Assembly: GCA_031362245.1 (NCBI GenBank) | Contig: JANLSD010000357.1 | Location: forward strand, 1-19,030 | Reading direction: 5' to 3' | Source: JAAURS01 sp031362245 | GTDB taxonomy: Bacteria; Cyanobacteriota; Cyanobacteriia; Thermosynechococcales; Thermosynechococcaceae | DNA length: 19,030 nt | In this document: piece by piece, positions 1 to 7,649 of the stretch | Layout of the letters: every line of letters starts with the position of its first letter | Numbering within the stretch: position 1 is the first letter of the stretch | Program-made: the position numbers and the translations under genes | Notes under the pieces: model-generated | What the model was told of the DNA's origin: nothing | What the model saw: the letters and a program-made list of their open reading frames with translations, nothing else | Database searches by the model: none

Positions 1-50
1 TTCAAGTGCTCCATGAATCCTGTCACGATTACATTCACATGAGCAACTAA
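1..50 (+). CDS. C-terminal tail of group II intron-encoded protein (HNH end), partial
   Basis: Reading from base 3, the last 15 codons before a TAA at 48-50 give QVLHESCHDYIHMSN. The LHxxCHDxxH pattern matches the zinc-binding end of the HNH endonuclease domain that closes many group II intron reverse transcriptase/maturase proteins. The stop lies 9 bp before domain V, as expected for a protein encoded in intron domain IV. The reverse transcriptase, maturase and most of the HNH domain lie outside the window. The identification depends on a very short peptide plus its position, so confidence is moderate. Confidence 0.5.
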   Translation, partial: QVLHESCHDYIHMSN

Positions 51-59
51 GGATGTCGG

Positions 60-94
60 GAGCTGTATGCGGTGAAAGTCGCACGTACAGATCT
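60..94 (+). ncRNA. Group II intron domain V (catalytic core hairpin)
   Basis: The sequence begins GAGCTGTATGCGGTGAAAGT and closes with CGCACGTAC, the highly conserved domain V hairpin with a GTGAAAGT tip. The AGC catalytic triad is intact. By eye the lower stem pairs apart from the third pair, which is G-A where most introns have G-U. This may weaken the ribozyme slightly or simply be lineage variation. Confidence 0.85.
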
Positions 95-220
95 AATAGA
101 GAGGGGCGGAGGGTAATACCTCCCCTCGACTCTACCGTATACGCGATTAGTTTTAAGCAAACTCCATTGCCGTCCGGTGAAGCGCATGACGTTAAGGGTG
201 GTGATAGAGGCGACCCTCCA

Positions 221-400
221 TCCCGTGAGATTGGCAAACTGTCACAGATTCAACAGTCCGAAGTCTCACACCTGATGAACGGTCGTTTCAAACGCTTTAG
301 CGAAGGCAAACTGTAGGGCCTTCTCAAAAAGCTAGATTGCGAAGTTACCATGCTCATTACCCAGCCAGACCACAGCTACGGCATCTCGCTCTCCCTGTGA
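221..400 (+). pseudogene. Decayed HigA/XRE-type antitoxin, 3' half with in-frame stop
   Basis: One reading frame carries a helix-turn-helix signature, REIGKLSQIQQSEVSHLMNG, then RFKRFSEGKL and an in-frame TAG at 314-316. The same frame then continues with GLLKKLDCEVTMLI to a TGA at 398-400. This layout (recognition helix with QxEVSxLMNGRF, then a KLLxFLKKLxxxV tail) is that of the HigA2-like HTH_37 antitoxins of type II toxin-antitoxin systems. The family is normally about 90-110 residues. The N-terminal part is unrecognisable between the intron end and base 221, and no partner toxin is visible. The domain match is by recognition of the motif, not by search. Confidence 0.7.
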
Positions 401-699
401 GATCAGAGTCTCTCAACCTTCGCTAACATCTGGAAACTAGTTAGCGAACCGTCAAAACCCCTGCAATCATCTGAGGGCAAGGGGTATAGCGGCTTTTGGG
501 CTGGTGTGATCAAATGAGTGGGTTTATACTCTGCTACGTTCTGAAATGACGGGGCTTTAAATTCAGTTCTTCGGTAAAGTTGCATAAATCCGTCGCGCCA
601 TCGGCATCACGACCCTAGGAAGGGCATACTAGAAGACGCCACTACCGTTCTATTGGGGCGGCTTAGCTGCTTCTCCAGCCCTTCCGTCGAGATGTTGCG
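401..699. other. Non-coding region between antitoxin remnant and mgtE
   Basis: No convincing gene is seen here. It contains a 9-bp perfect inverted repeat (419-448). No Mg2+-sensing leader could be recognised by eye ahead of mgtE. The segment probably holds the mgtE promoter and debris from the broken antitoxin locus. Confidence 0.5.
419..448. repeat. Inverted repeat, 9-bp stem
   Basis: TTCGCTAAC (419-427) and GTTAGCGAA (440-448) are perfect reverse complements separated by 12 bases. No T-run follows, so it is not a standard intrinsic terminator. It may be an operator, a rho-type or imperfect terminator, or a scar of an element. Confidence 0.55.
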
Positions 700-2055
700 A
701 TGCTCAATCTAGATTTAGTTCACTCTCTACAAGACATCACAGACCTAAATCAACTCAAATCTGAGCTGAACGAATTGCCTGCGATCGATGTGGGCGATTA
801 CATTGTCGAAATCAACTCAGACCGACGGGCGATCGCCTTCCGTCTACTCAACAAAAACCAAGCCACAGAAGTCTTTGAATACCTGCCCCCCGATGTACAA
901 GCAGAGCTGATTGGATCGCTCCATGATGCCCAAGTGCAGCAGGTGATTGAGTCCATGAGTCCCGATGACCGGGCGGAGCTGTTTGATGAGCTGCCAGCAC
1001 GGGTGGTAAAACGACTGCTCAAGGAACTCAGCCCCAACGAGCGCACGGCTACCTCTACTATTTTGGGTTACTCAGAAGGCACCGCAGGCCGTCTGATGAC
1101 CACAGAATATGTGCAGATCCGCCAAGGGCTAAAGGTGAGCGAAGCCATCCAAAAAATTCGGCTGACGGATCAAGATAAAGAAACGGTCTACTACGCCTAC
1201 GTCACCGATGACTCTCGTCGTCTAAAGCAGGTGGTGTCTCTGCGGCAGCTCCTGTTTTCAATTCAGGATGTTTTGGTCAGAGATATCGCCAGCGATCGCG
1301 TGCTCCAAGTCCATACCGACACCCCCCAAGAAGAAGTCGCCCAGCTCATGAAACGCTACGACCTTCTGGCAGTCCCTGTGGTAGATCGCGAAGATCGGCT
1401 GGTGGGCATTGTTACCATTGATGACGTCGTGGACGTGATCGAAGAAGAAGCCACCGAAGACATTCAAAAACTCGCGGGGATTAGTGGGGATGAACAGGCA
1501 TTGTCAGCGCCCCTGACCACGCTCCAAAAGCGCCTACCGTGGCTGTTGGGCAATTTAGCGCTTTATATCGGGGCAGCTGGGGCGATCGCACCGTTCCAGT
1601 ACCTGATTGCGATCGTGCCTGTCCTTGCGGTGATCATGCCTATCATGTCCAACGCCAGCGGCACCGTTGCCATTCAGGCGCTTTCCGTGACCGTGCGGGG
1701 GCTGGGTGTGGGAGAGGTGACGCCCAAGGAAACCCTGCAAGTGTTACGGAAAGAACTTTTGGCAGGCATGGGTACGGCCCTAGCCCTAGGCATTACCGTT
1801 ACCCTTCTGTCGATGATTTGGGCTACCCCGAAGGAGCGTTGGGTGGGCTTTGTCGCAGGGTTTGTGATGGCCCTCAATGTCATTATTGCCGCTAGCCTTG
1901 GCACACTGCTGCCAATGATGTTTAAGCGTATGAAGCTAGATCCTGCCCTCATTAGCGGGCCGCTATTGACCACAATGTTAGACGGCATTGGCTTTCTGAC
2001 TTTTTTGAGCCTTATTTCCTCAGTTCTCAAGTGGCAACATGCAACTTCGACTTAA
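700..2055 (+). CDS. mgtE: MgtE-type magnesium transporter
   Basis: A 451-residue protein in the normal size range for MgtE, a Mg2+-gated magnesium channel of the inner membrane. The layout is complete: an N-terminal MgtE_N helical domain (about 30-125, with FEYLPPDVQAELI), two CBS domains (about 130-255, the second with VPVVDREDRLVGIVTIDDVVD), then a membrane domain of about five helices (275-450). The pore segment includes SGTVAIQALSVTVRGL and the conserved acidic residue in TTMLDGIGF (Asp428, codon at 1981), the position of the Mg2+-binding aspartate of the Thermus protein. The usual GGNAG motif of the pore is replaced by NASGTVA. The Shine-Dalgarno sequence is weak. The 3' end overlaps the next reading frame. 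Confidence 0.93.
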   Translation: MLNLDLVHSLQDITDLNQLKSELNELPAIDVGDYIVEINSDRRAIAFRLLNKNQATEVFEYLPPDVQAELIGSLHDAQVQQVIESMSPDDRAELFDELPARVVKRLLKELSPNERTATSTILGYSEGTAGRLMTTEYVQIRQGLKVSEAIQKIRLTDQDKETVYYAYVTDDSRRLKQVVSLRQLLFSIQDVLVRDIASDRVLQVHTDTPQEEVAQLMKRYDLLAVPVVDREDRLVGIVTIDDVVDVIEEEATEDIQKLAGISGDEQALSAPLTTLQKRLPWLLGNLALYIGAAGAIAPFQYLIAIVPVLAVIMPIMSNASGTVAIQALSVTVRGLGVGEVTPKETLQVLRKELLAGMGTALALGITVTLLSMIWATPKERWVGFVAGFVMALNVIIAASLGTLLPMMFKRMKLDPALISGPLLTTMLDGIGFLTFLSLISSVLKWQHATST

Positions 2056-4172
2056 GGCTTGATTTAGTGGGCCAGGTAAGTAAAGCTTGGAAGTGCCGTT
2101 TAGCTGACTCAGCCGTGCTCAACCCTGTCTTGCTCAGTACAAAAATTTTCGGACTGATGCTCGCCTTAACAGGCTGCACCTTCTCCGGCAACACCACGCC
2201 TACCGCCACGGCCTCAATTTTAAGTCAGACGCCCACAGATTCAGCGGGGCAGGTACCACTGCAAGCCACAGCCCCAACGCCCCAACCCAATCTTCTGGGC
2301 ATCAACGTCGATTCGCCCAATGACTACAGCGGCACGCGAATGTTTGCCGATGCCATTAAACAAAGTCGAGAATGGCGTAAACCCAATACCCAAAATCCTG
2401 CCGCAACGGATAGCAACGGCTGGCCCCTGGAAGATGTAGACATCACCGTGTGGCAAGGCATTACACGAATGAACGGAACCTACCGTCTTTCCTTTGTGGG
2501 TCAGGCCGATGCAAGGGTCGGCTGCTGCTCCGGCAGCGTTCAAAATAAAGTCTATAGCGCCAGTACCAATACCACCACCGCTGATGTGGTTTACCCTGCC
2601 ACCGATGGGAATGGACTCTTTTTAGTCTTTAGCAACACCAAGCGCACCGCCTCAAGTTCCACTGGCTCTGGCATTACCAACGTTAAGTTAATGCGCCCCG
2701 TAACAGAAGGGGGCGCGACGTCTTATCCACCCACCACACTTTTTACAACGCCCTACAAAGACAGCCTGAGGCGTTTTAAAGTCCTCCGCTTCATGGATTT
2801 TTTGGCAACCAACAGCAACCAACAGCAGCATTGGTCAGATCGCCTTACACCCACTCAGTACTCCATGAACCAAACGGCCCCAGGCTATGGATGGCAGGGT
2901 AAGGGGGGGGCTTACGAGTATGCGATCGCCCTTTGCAACGAACTCAATGCGGACTGCTGGCTCACCGTTCCGGCCCAAGCCGATGACGACTATGTGCGTC
3001 AGCTTGCGGTTCTGATTAAAGCGCAGTTAAAGCCCAGCCTGAAGCTCTATGTGGAATACTCCAATGAGCTTTGGAACTTTGCCCCCGCCTTTGGGCAAAG
3101 CAATCAAAACCTTGCCCTTGCAAAGGCTGAAGTGGCGACGGGTTCCCCTCTCAACTTTGATGGCAGCACCAATGCAGGGGATTGGGGGTGGCGACGGGTG
3201 GCTAAACGCGGAGCCGAAATTTCCCTCATCTTCCGGCAAACCTTTGGGGATGATGCCATGATGAAGCGGGTGCGGCCCCTACTGATGTCTCAACTTGGGT
3301 TTACCAATGGGCCGCTGTTTCAGGCCGTTTATTTTTTGCAGAACTATTACAACAATCCCGCGCAAGTGGCGGCTCCTAACCCGCCCAAGTATTATTTTTA
3401 TGGGTTAGGTGGCAGCGGATACTATAGTCCCCAAAATCCAACCTCCCCCGATGCGGTCTTTGCAGACCTCAGTAACACCACCGTCTGGACTAAATCATTG
3501 CAACAGGATGCCGATTATGCTGCCGCCTTTGGACTCAAGCGGATTGCCTACGAGGGTGGCCCAAGTCTACAAGGGGGAAGTATTACAGACTCAACCCGCC
3601 CCACCTATCGCAATGACCCACGCATGAAGGCTGCAATGGTACAGGCCCACGATAATTGGAGCGCCAATGGGGGAGATTTGCTGGCCTACTTTACTCTGAC
3701 AGGCGAATCCCCTTGGGGCTTTGTGCCCGACATTTGGGATGCCGCTGCACCCCAGCAAAACCTGAAGTTCCAGGCAATGGATACCCTCAATACTCAACCA
3801 CGGGCACGCGTCACCTATGGGGTCACACTTCCGGCGGTTTTGGATGCAGCACAGTACAATGCCCCGCCCCAAGGTCTGATCTATAATTCCACTCAGCTTA
3901 AGCCAGGGCAATGGCTGAGCTACAGCGTTCGGGCGGACGTTGCCAGCCTATTTAAAATCCAACTCAAGGGCAACGCGGATATTGCCAATAGTCAAATCGA
4001 AGTCTGGGTGGATGGGACTGCGGTCAGCGTTGTGAGTCTGCCTCAATCAGGCATCATTCCAAGCGCAGGGACAAGCCTGGAGGTCAAGGCATCTCTGACC
4101 GAAGGACTCCACGGCATTATGATTCGCAGTAAGACGGGGACCTTCAATGTGGCACAGGTGATTGTGCGGTAG
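2031..4172 (+). CDS. Secreted lipoprotein with glycoside-hydrolase-like barrel and CBM-like C-terminus
   Basis: A 713-residue frame starting at GTG 2031. A lipobox (LALTGC, Cys49) after a hydrophobic stretch marks a lipoprotein. The real start may therefore be GTG 2115 or TTG 2130, which give ordinary signal lengths and remove the 25-bp overlap with mgtE. The mature protein opens with LGINVDSPNDYSG and carries YVEYSNELWN (Glu346) and IAYEGGPSL (Glu508), spaced as the acid/base and nucleophile glutamates of clan GH-A (beta/alpha)8 hydrolases. Residues about 600-713 (PGQWLSYSV..., IEVWVDGTAV, GLHGIMIRS) resemble a CBM6/35-like beta-sandwich. A role in cleaving or binding an extracellular polysaccharide is inferred. 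Substrate and GH family number cannot be given. The neighbouring flippase gene would fit polysaccharide handling. Confidence 0.75.
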   Translation: MATCNFDLRLDLVGQVSKAWKCRLADSAVLNPVLLSTKIFGLMLALTGCTFSGNTTPTATASILSQTPTDSAGQVPLQATAPTPQPNLLGINVDSPNDYSGTRMFADAIKQSREWRKPNTQNPAATDSNGWPLEDVDITVWQGITRMNGTYRLSFVGQADARVGCCSGSVQNKVYSASTNTTTADVVYPATDGNGLFLVFSNTKRTASSSTGSGITNVKLMRPVTEGGATSYPPTTLFTTPYKDSLRRFKVLRFMDFLATNSNQQQHWSDRLTPTQYSMNQTAPGYGWQGKGGAYEYAIALCNELNADCWLTVPAQADDDYVRQLAVLIKAQLKPSLKLYVEYSNELWNFAPAFGQSNQNLALAKAEVATGSPLNFDGSTNAGDWGWRRVAKRGAEISLIFRQTFGDDAMMKRVRPLLMSQLGFTNGPLFQAVYFLQNYYNNPAQVAAPNPPKYYFYGLGGSGYYSPQNPTSPDAVFADLSNTTVWTKSLQQDADYAAAFGLKRIAYEGGPSLQGGSITDSTRPTYRNDPRMKAAMVQAHDNWSANGGDLLAYFTLTGESPWGFVPDIWDAAAPQQNLKFQAMDTLNTQPRARVTYGVTLPAVLDAAQYNAPPQGLIYNSTQLKPGQWLSYSVRADVASLFKIQLKGNADIANSQIEVWVDGTAVSVVSLPQSGIIPSAGTSLEVKASLTEGLHGIMIRSKTGTFNVAQVIVR

Positions 4173-4188
4173 TAATGGATCCCTAGGG

Positions 4189-5529
4189 TTATTGCCAAAG
4201 GCGATCGATGGGTAGCCCTAGGCCCGCTTGATAGCGAATCGCCAACGTGATGGCCACGCAAACCATCAGGAAACAGGTACTTTTTAGGTCTTGTAAAAGG
4301 CCAGAAAACCCTTCTTTCCAGAGTCCGTAGCTGATGGCGATGTAGAAGGGGACGTCATTGAGGGCGATCGCAATAATCGCCCCCAGTGGCCCGAGGATGG
4401 CAAACCCCAAGGGCAACGCCACCAACATATAAATAAATTTCAGACAATTCCCCACGGCCCCATACAGTGGTTTCCCCACCGCAATCAGGGCAGGGGCAGT
4501 GGTCATCGGCAATAGCCGAGGCCAGTTGCCAAGAGCCAAAATGGGCAGCATCCAGGCCGCTTGCGCCCACTGAGAATGATATAGACTCAGAATCAAAAAA
4601 TCGCCAAAGCAAATGAGTCCTGTTAAGCCAACTGCGGTTACGAGTAATAGAATTTTGCGTTTCTCTAGAATCTTGCGGCGTAGTTCTGGCCTGGGTAAAT
4701 GACTTTGCTGAGAAATGACGGGCAGCATGACGTTACCGCCCACGGCCTGAATGACAGAGAGGGGTAAGTCCGATAGGGTAAATGCAATGGTGTAAATGCC
4801 AAGCAATTCCAGTGAAAATAATCCACCTAGAATGAGGCGATCGGCTTGGGCCGCGAGAAATGTCATCGCAGTGGACAGGAAAATCCATCGCCCAAACTGT
4901 ACCAAGTCTTTGAGCACGTCTTTATCCCAGGCCAGACGATTGGTATAACCCAGGCAATGACTCCCAATCATCTTCAGCATGCTGGCGATTAATCCACTCC
5001 CAATCAACGCCCAAATCGTAGGACTGAGATAAGCCCACACCAGCATGATTAGGGTTGACATGAGCTGAGTCACGAACTCGAAGCGCGTAATCTTCCCAAC
5101 ATCTAGGCTGCGATTAAGCGAAGCTAATGACGTGGATGTGAGTCCATCAATAATGGTGGTAAATCCCAGGATTGGGATAAGCCACCACACAAAACCTGGC
5201 TTGTGGTAAATCGCTGCAATGGGCCATGCCATCCCCCAACAGCACACCCATAAGCCCACGCCACGAATGATCTGAAGCGTCCAGGCTGTGTTAAGAAAAT
5301 CTGGATCCTCTCCCCGTGGGTTTTGAATAATGCTGGGACGAACGCCGATATCGGAAAAAAAATGTAGCCCCAAGATAAAGGTATTGAGTAGCGCCATCAA
5401 CCCAAATAAATCGGGAACTAATAGGCGTGTGAGGATCAAGTTGCTGGCAAACCGGAGACCCTGACTGGAGCCATAGCCAATCAACGTCCAGACCGTTCCC
5501 CGAACGGCTAATGATTTCAGGGATGCCAT
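4189..5529 (-). CDS. Wzx-like polysaccharide/lipid-linked oligosaccharide flippase
   Basis: A 446-residue, very hydrophobic protein with about 12 predicted membrane segments. The start (RGTVWTLIGYGSSQGLRF, then LTRLLVPDLFGLMALL and FFSDIGVRPSIIQ) is typical of the Polysacc_synt/Wzx branch of the MATE-like superfamily. These proteins move undecaprenyl-linked sugar repeats across the inner membrane for O-antigen or exopolysaccharide export. It starts at ATG 5529 and runs convergent to the lipoprotein gene, with only 16 bp between the two stop codons and no terminator visible. No glycosyltransferases or polymerase are adjacent, so the exported glycan is unknown. Confidence 0.8.
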   Translation of the reverse strand: MASLKSLAVRGTVWTLIGYGSSQGLRFASNLILTRLLVPDLFGLMALLNTFILGLHFFSDIGVRPSIIQNPRGEDPDFLNTAWTLQIIRGVGLWVCCWGMAWPIAAIYHKPGFVWWLIPILGFTTIIDGLTSTSLASLNRSLDVGKITRFEFVTQLMSTLIMLVWAYLSPTIWALIGSGLIASMLKMIGSHCLGYTNRLAWDKDVLKDLVQFGRWIFLSTAMTFLAAQADRLILGGLFSLELLGIYTIAFTLSDLPLSVIQAVGGNVMLPVISQQSHLPRPELRRKILEKRKILLLVTAVGLTGLICFGDFLILSLYHSQWAQAAWMLPILALGNWPRLLPMTTAPALIAVGKPLYGAVGNCLKFIYMLVALPLGFAILGPLGAIIAIALNDVPFYIAISYGLWKEGFSGLLQDLKSTCFLMVCVAITLAIRYQAGLGLPIDRLWQ

Positions 5530-5640
5530 AGGTGCCTACATCAATGCTTCAGCTTTAGTATTCACCACTCCATGCCAGAATGCCTATTGTTCAAAGAATC
5601 CGGATCTCGATTCTGCTACGGCCTGGAGCAGGGTCTTAGT

Positions 5641-5670
5641 TTGCAAAACGGGCAAAGAGTTTAATAGGAT
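5641..5670 (+). promoter_or_regulatory. Possible sigma-70-type promoter for avtA-rimM
   Basis: TTGCAA (5641-5646) and TAGGAT (5665-5670) are spaced by 18 bp, each matching four of six consensus bases. They sit 36 bp upstream of the avtA start. This is a pattern match only. Confidence 0.3.
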
Positions 5671-5705
5671 AAGATTGTCTGTCTTACCAAAAGAGATTAA
5701 AAGCA

Positions 5706-7013
5706 ATGGAGCCTGCTCTAACGCGCATCGGGACTCAAATGTCGGCACTGACTGGCGTGCGGGCCATCATGAAAGACATTATCGAGACGCTCCGAGACGG
5801 TCAAGGCAAGACCTTCATTAATCTGAGTGCAGGCAACCCCGTCATTTTGCCCGAAGTCGAACAACTTTGGCGCGACTGCACAATGGAACTGCTGAGCAGC
5901 CCCGAGTATGGCGAAGTGGTGTGTCGCTACGGAGCCAGCCAGGGGTACGCTCCCCTCGTTGATGCGATTGTTGAAGACTTTAATCAGCGCTATGGCTTGT
6001 CCCTTAATGCCCGACAGGTGCTGATTACCCCAGGCAGTCAGTCTCTTTATTTTTTGGCAGCCAATGCCTTTGGTGGACTCGATAACGCCGGAAACCTGAA
6101 GCGCATCGTTCTGCCCCTCAGCCCAGATTACACAGGCTATGGCGGCGTGAGTTTAGATTCTAATGCGCTGTTAGCCTACAAACCCAAGCTGGATATTGAT
6201 GAAGCAGGCCATCGCTTTAAGTATCGCCCTGACTTTAGCCAACTCCAAATGGATGAAACCACCGGATGCGTCATTTTTTCCCGTCCCTGCAATCCGACTG
6301 GAAATGTGCTGACGGATGAAGAGGTTGAGAAAATTGCAGCCTTGGCGGCTCCCTTTAATGTGCCTGTATTGATTGATTCTGCCTATGGCCCACCCTTCCC
6401 AAGCCTCAACTTTACAGAGATGAAGCCCTACATTGGCGGGAATGTCCTGCATTGTATGAGTCTTTCCAAGGCAGGGCTACCTGGAGAACGGATTGGCGTT
6501 GCCATTGGCGATGAGCAAATTATTCAGACCCTGGAGGCATTCCAGACTAATATTTGTATTCACTCGGGGCGCTACGGACAGGCGATCGCCGCCCGAGCCA
6601 TCCGTTCCGGTGCCTTACCCCAAATCTCCGAGACCATCATTCGTCCGTTCTACCAGAACAAATTCGCCATCCTAGAAGCCGCCCTCAGCGAATTCATGCC
6701 CCAGGATCTACCTTGGTTCCTCCATCGTGGGGAAGGCGCGATTTTTGGTTGGGTTTGGTTCCGCGACCTGCCCATGACCGACTGGGATTTGTATCAGCAG
6801 TTAAAAGAGGTTGGGGTTATTGCTGTCCCAGGCAGCACCTTCTTCCCTGGTCTACGGGAAGACTGGCCCCATAAGCATCAGTGCCTACGCCTCAGCCTCA
6901 CGGCAACAGACGCAGAAATTCATGAGGGGATGAAACGTCTCGCTGAGGTTGTGCAGCGCGTGTACACAACCCAACTCCCATCCACTGTTACCCAATCCAC
7001 TGTTACCCATTGA
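5706..7013 (+). CDS. avtA: Valine-pyruvate aminotransferase (class I PLP enzyme)
   Basis: A 435-residue fold-type I aminotransferase. It resembles AvtA, which interconverts valine plus pyruvate with 2-oxoisovalerate plus alanine in the cytoplasm. Visible signatures are INLSAGNPVILPE at the start, YGEVVCRYGASQGYAPLVDAI, the CNPTGNVLTDEEV loop, DSAYGPPFP, and the PLP lysine Lys255 in SLSKAGLPGERIGVAIG (codon at 6468). The C-terminal RLSLTATDAEI carries the substrate-carboxylate Arg. It starts at ATG 5706 with a weak purine-rich leader. rimM follows after 27 bp and is probably co-transcribed. The last ten residues come from a 15-bp tandem duplication. A closely related class I aminotransferase is the main alternative. 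Confidence 0.8.
   Translation: MEPALTRIGTQMSALTGVRAIMKDIIETLRDGQGKTFINLSAGNPVILPEVEQLWRDCTMELLSSPEYGEVVCRYGASQGYAPLVDAIVEDFNQRYGLSLNARQVLITPGSQSLYFLAANAFGGLDNAGNLKRIVLPLSPDYTGYGGVSLDSNALLAYKPKLDIDEAGHRFKYRPDFSQLQMDETTGCVIFSRPCNPTGNVLTDEEVEKIAALAAPFNVPVLIDSAYGPPFPSLNFTEMKPYIGGNVLHCMSLSKAGLPGERIGVAIGDEQIIQTLEAFQTNICIHSGRYGQAIAARAIRSGALPQISETIIRPFYQNKFAILEAALSEFMPQDLPWFLHRGEGAIFGWVWFRDLPMTDWDLYQQLKEVGVIAVPGSTFFPGLREDWPHKHQCLRLSLTATDAEIHEGMKRLAEVVQRVYTTQLPSTVTQSTVTH
6980..7009 (+). repeat. Perfect 15-bp tandem duplication at the end of avtA
   Basis: ATCCACTGTTACCCA occurs twice back to back (6980-6994 and 6995-7009). It encodes the STVTQSTVTH tail of the protein just before the TGA at 7011-7013. 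Confidence 0.9.
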
Positions 7014-7040
7014 TCTTTACCTATTAAAGCGTTTTACCCT

Positions 7041-7649
7041 ATGCTCACAGATCTCAACGAGTGGATTGAAATTGGCCGGATTGTTTCCCCCCAAGGCTTA
7101 AATGGGGAAGTACGGGTTTATCCTGACTCCGATTTTCCTGAACGGTTTATGACCCCAGGAGAGCGTTGGATGCTCCGCCCTGGCGCAAAAGAGCTAGAGT
7201 CTGTCACCCTCCAGACAGGGCGCTTTTTAGATGGCAAGGGACTCTATGTGCTGCGCTTTGCCGAGTTTGTGAGTATTGATCAAGCAGAAATGCTGCGTGG
7301 GACAAAGCTGATGGTGCCCGTGGGCGATCGCCCTCCTCTAGGGGAGAACGAGTTCCACGTCATGGACTTAGTGGGCATGACTGTGGTGGATGGCAACACC
7401 CAAACCATCATAGGCACAGTCATAGGCATTGCCAACGCAGGCAATGATTTGCTAGAAATTGAGCCACAGAACGCCCCAGGCCAGAAAGTTCTAGTCCCAA
7501 TGGTGAAGGCATTTATAAAATCCCTTAATGTTCAAACACGGAAAATAGAGCTGTTGCCGATTCCTGGACTGATTCCCGATCTATCGGAAATTGACCAGGA
7601 AGATATCACCCAGGAAGATATCACCAAGTTGGGTCAGAAAATAAATTAA
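7041..7649 (+). CDS. rimM: Ribosome maturation factor RimM
   Basis: A 202-residue protein with the two RimM domains. The N-terminal beta-barrel (about 9-95) opens with IGRIVSPQGLNGEVRVYPDSD. The PRC-barrel (about 100-185) carries ENEFHVMDLVGMTVV, GNDLLEIEP and VLVPMVKAFIKSL and ends in the family-typical IELLPIPGLIP. RimM binds ribosomal protein S19 and assists late maturation of the 30S subunit head. It starts at ATG 7041, 27 bp after avtA and without a clear Shine-Dalgarno sequence. The C-terminal tail is extended by QEDITQEDIT from a 15-bp duplication. The last 29 bp overlap, antisense, the end of the ferredoxin gene on the other strand. Confidence 0.95.
   Translation: MLTDLNEWIEIGRIVSPQGLNGEVRVYPDSDFPERFMTPGERWMLRPGAKELESVTLQTGRFLDGKGLYVLRFAEFVSIDQAEMLRGTKLMVPVGDRPPLGENEFHVMDLVGMTVVDGNTQTIIGTVIGIANAGNDLLEIEPQNAPGQKVLVPMVKAFIKSLNVQTRKIELLPIPGLIPDLSEIDQEDITQEDITKLGQKIN
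7596..7625 (+). repeat. Perfect 15-bp tandem duplication at the end of rimM
   Basis: CAGGAAGATATCACC occurs twice in tandem (7596-7610 and 7611-7625), encoding QEDIT twice. The second copy reaches into the antisense overlap, so it also forms the stop codon of the convergent ferredoxin gene (TGA at 7623-7621). Confidence 0.9.

Larger units (their letters stand above)
1..135 (+). mobile_element. 3' end of a group II intron (retroelement)
   Basis: Domain V (60-94) is followed by a domain VI hairpin (about 101-127: GAGGGG pairs with CCCCTC and AGG with CCT around a TAATA loop carrying the likely branch-point A). The segment ends in CGACTCTAC, a typical bacterial intron 3' terminus. The 3' splice junction is placed at about 135, with an uncertainty of a few bases. 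The body and 5' end lie to the left of the window. The intron sits about 85 bp upstream of a decayed antitoxin gene on the same strand. Confidence 0.85.

Noticed and set aside
403..585. 60-residue minus-strand frame starting MQLYRRTEF, whose start region recalls an insertion-sequence end
   Set aside because: No transposase motif, no matching terminal repeat or target duplication found, and the frame has no recognisable protein features.
401..699. Mg2+ riboswitch or other Mg2+-sensing leader before mgtE
   Set aside because: Looked for, but no recognisable conserved core or terminator/antiterminator pair; a covariance-model scan would be needed.
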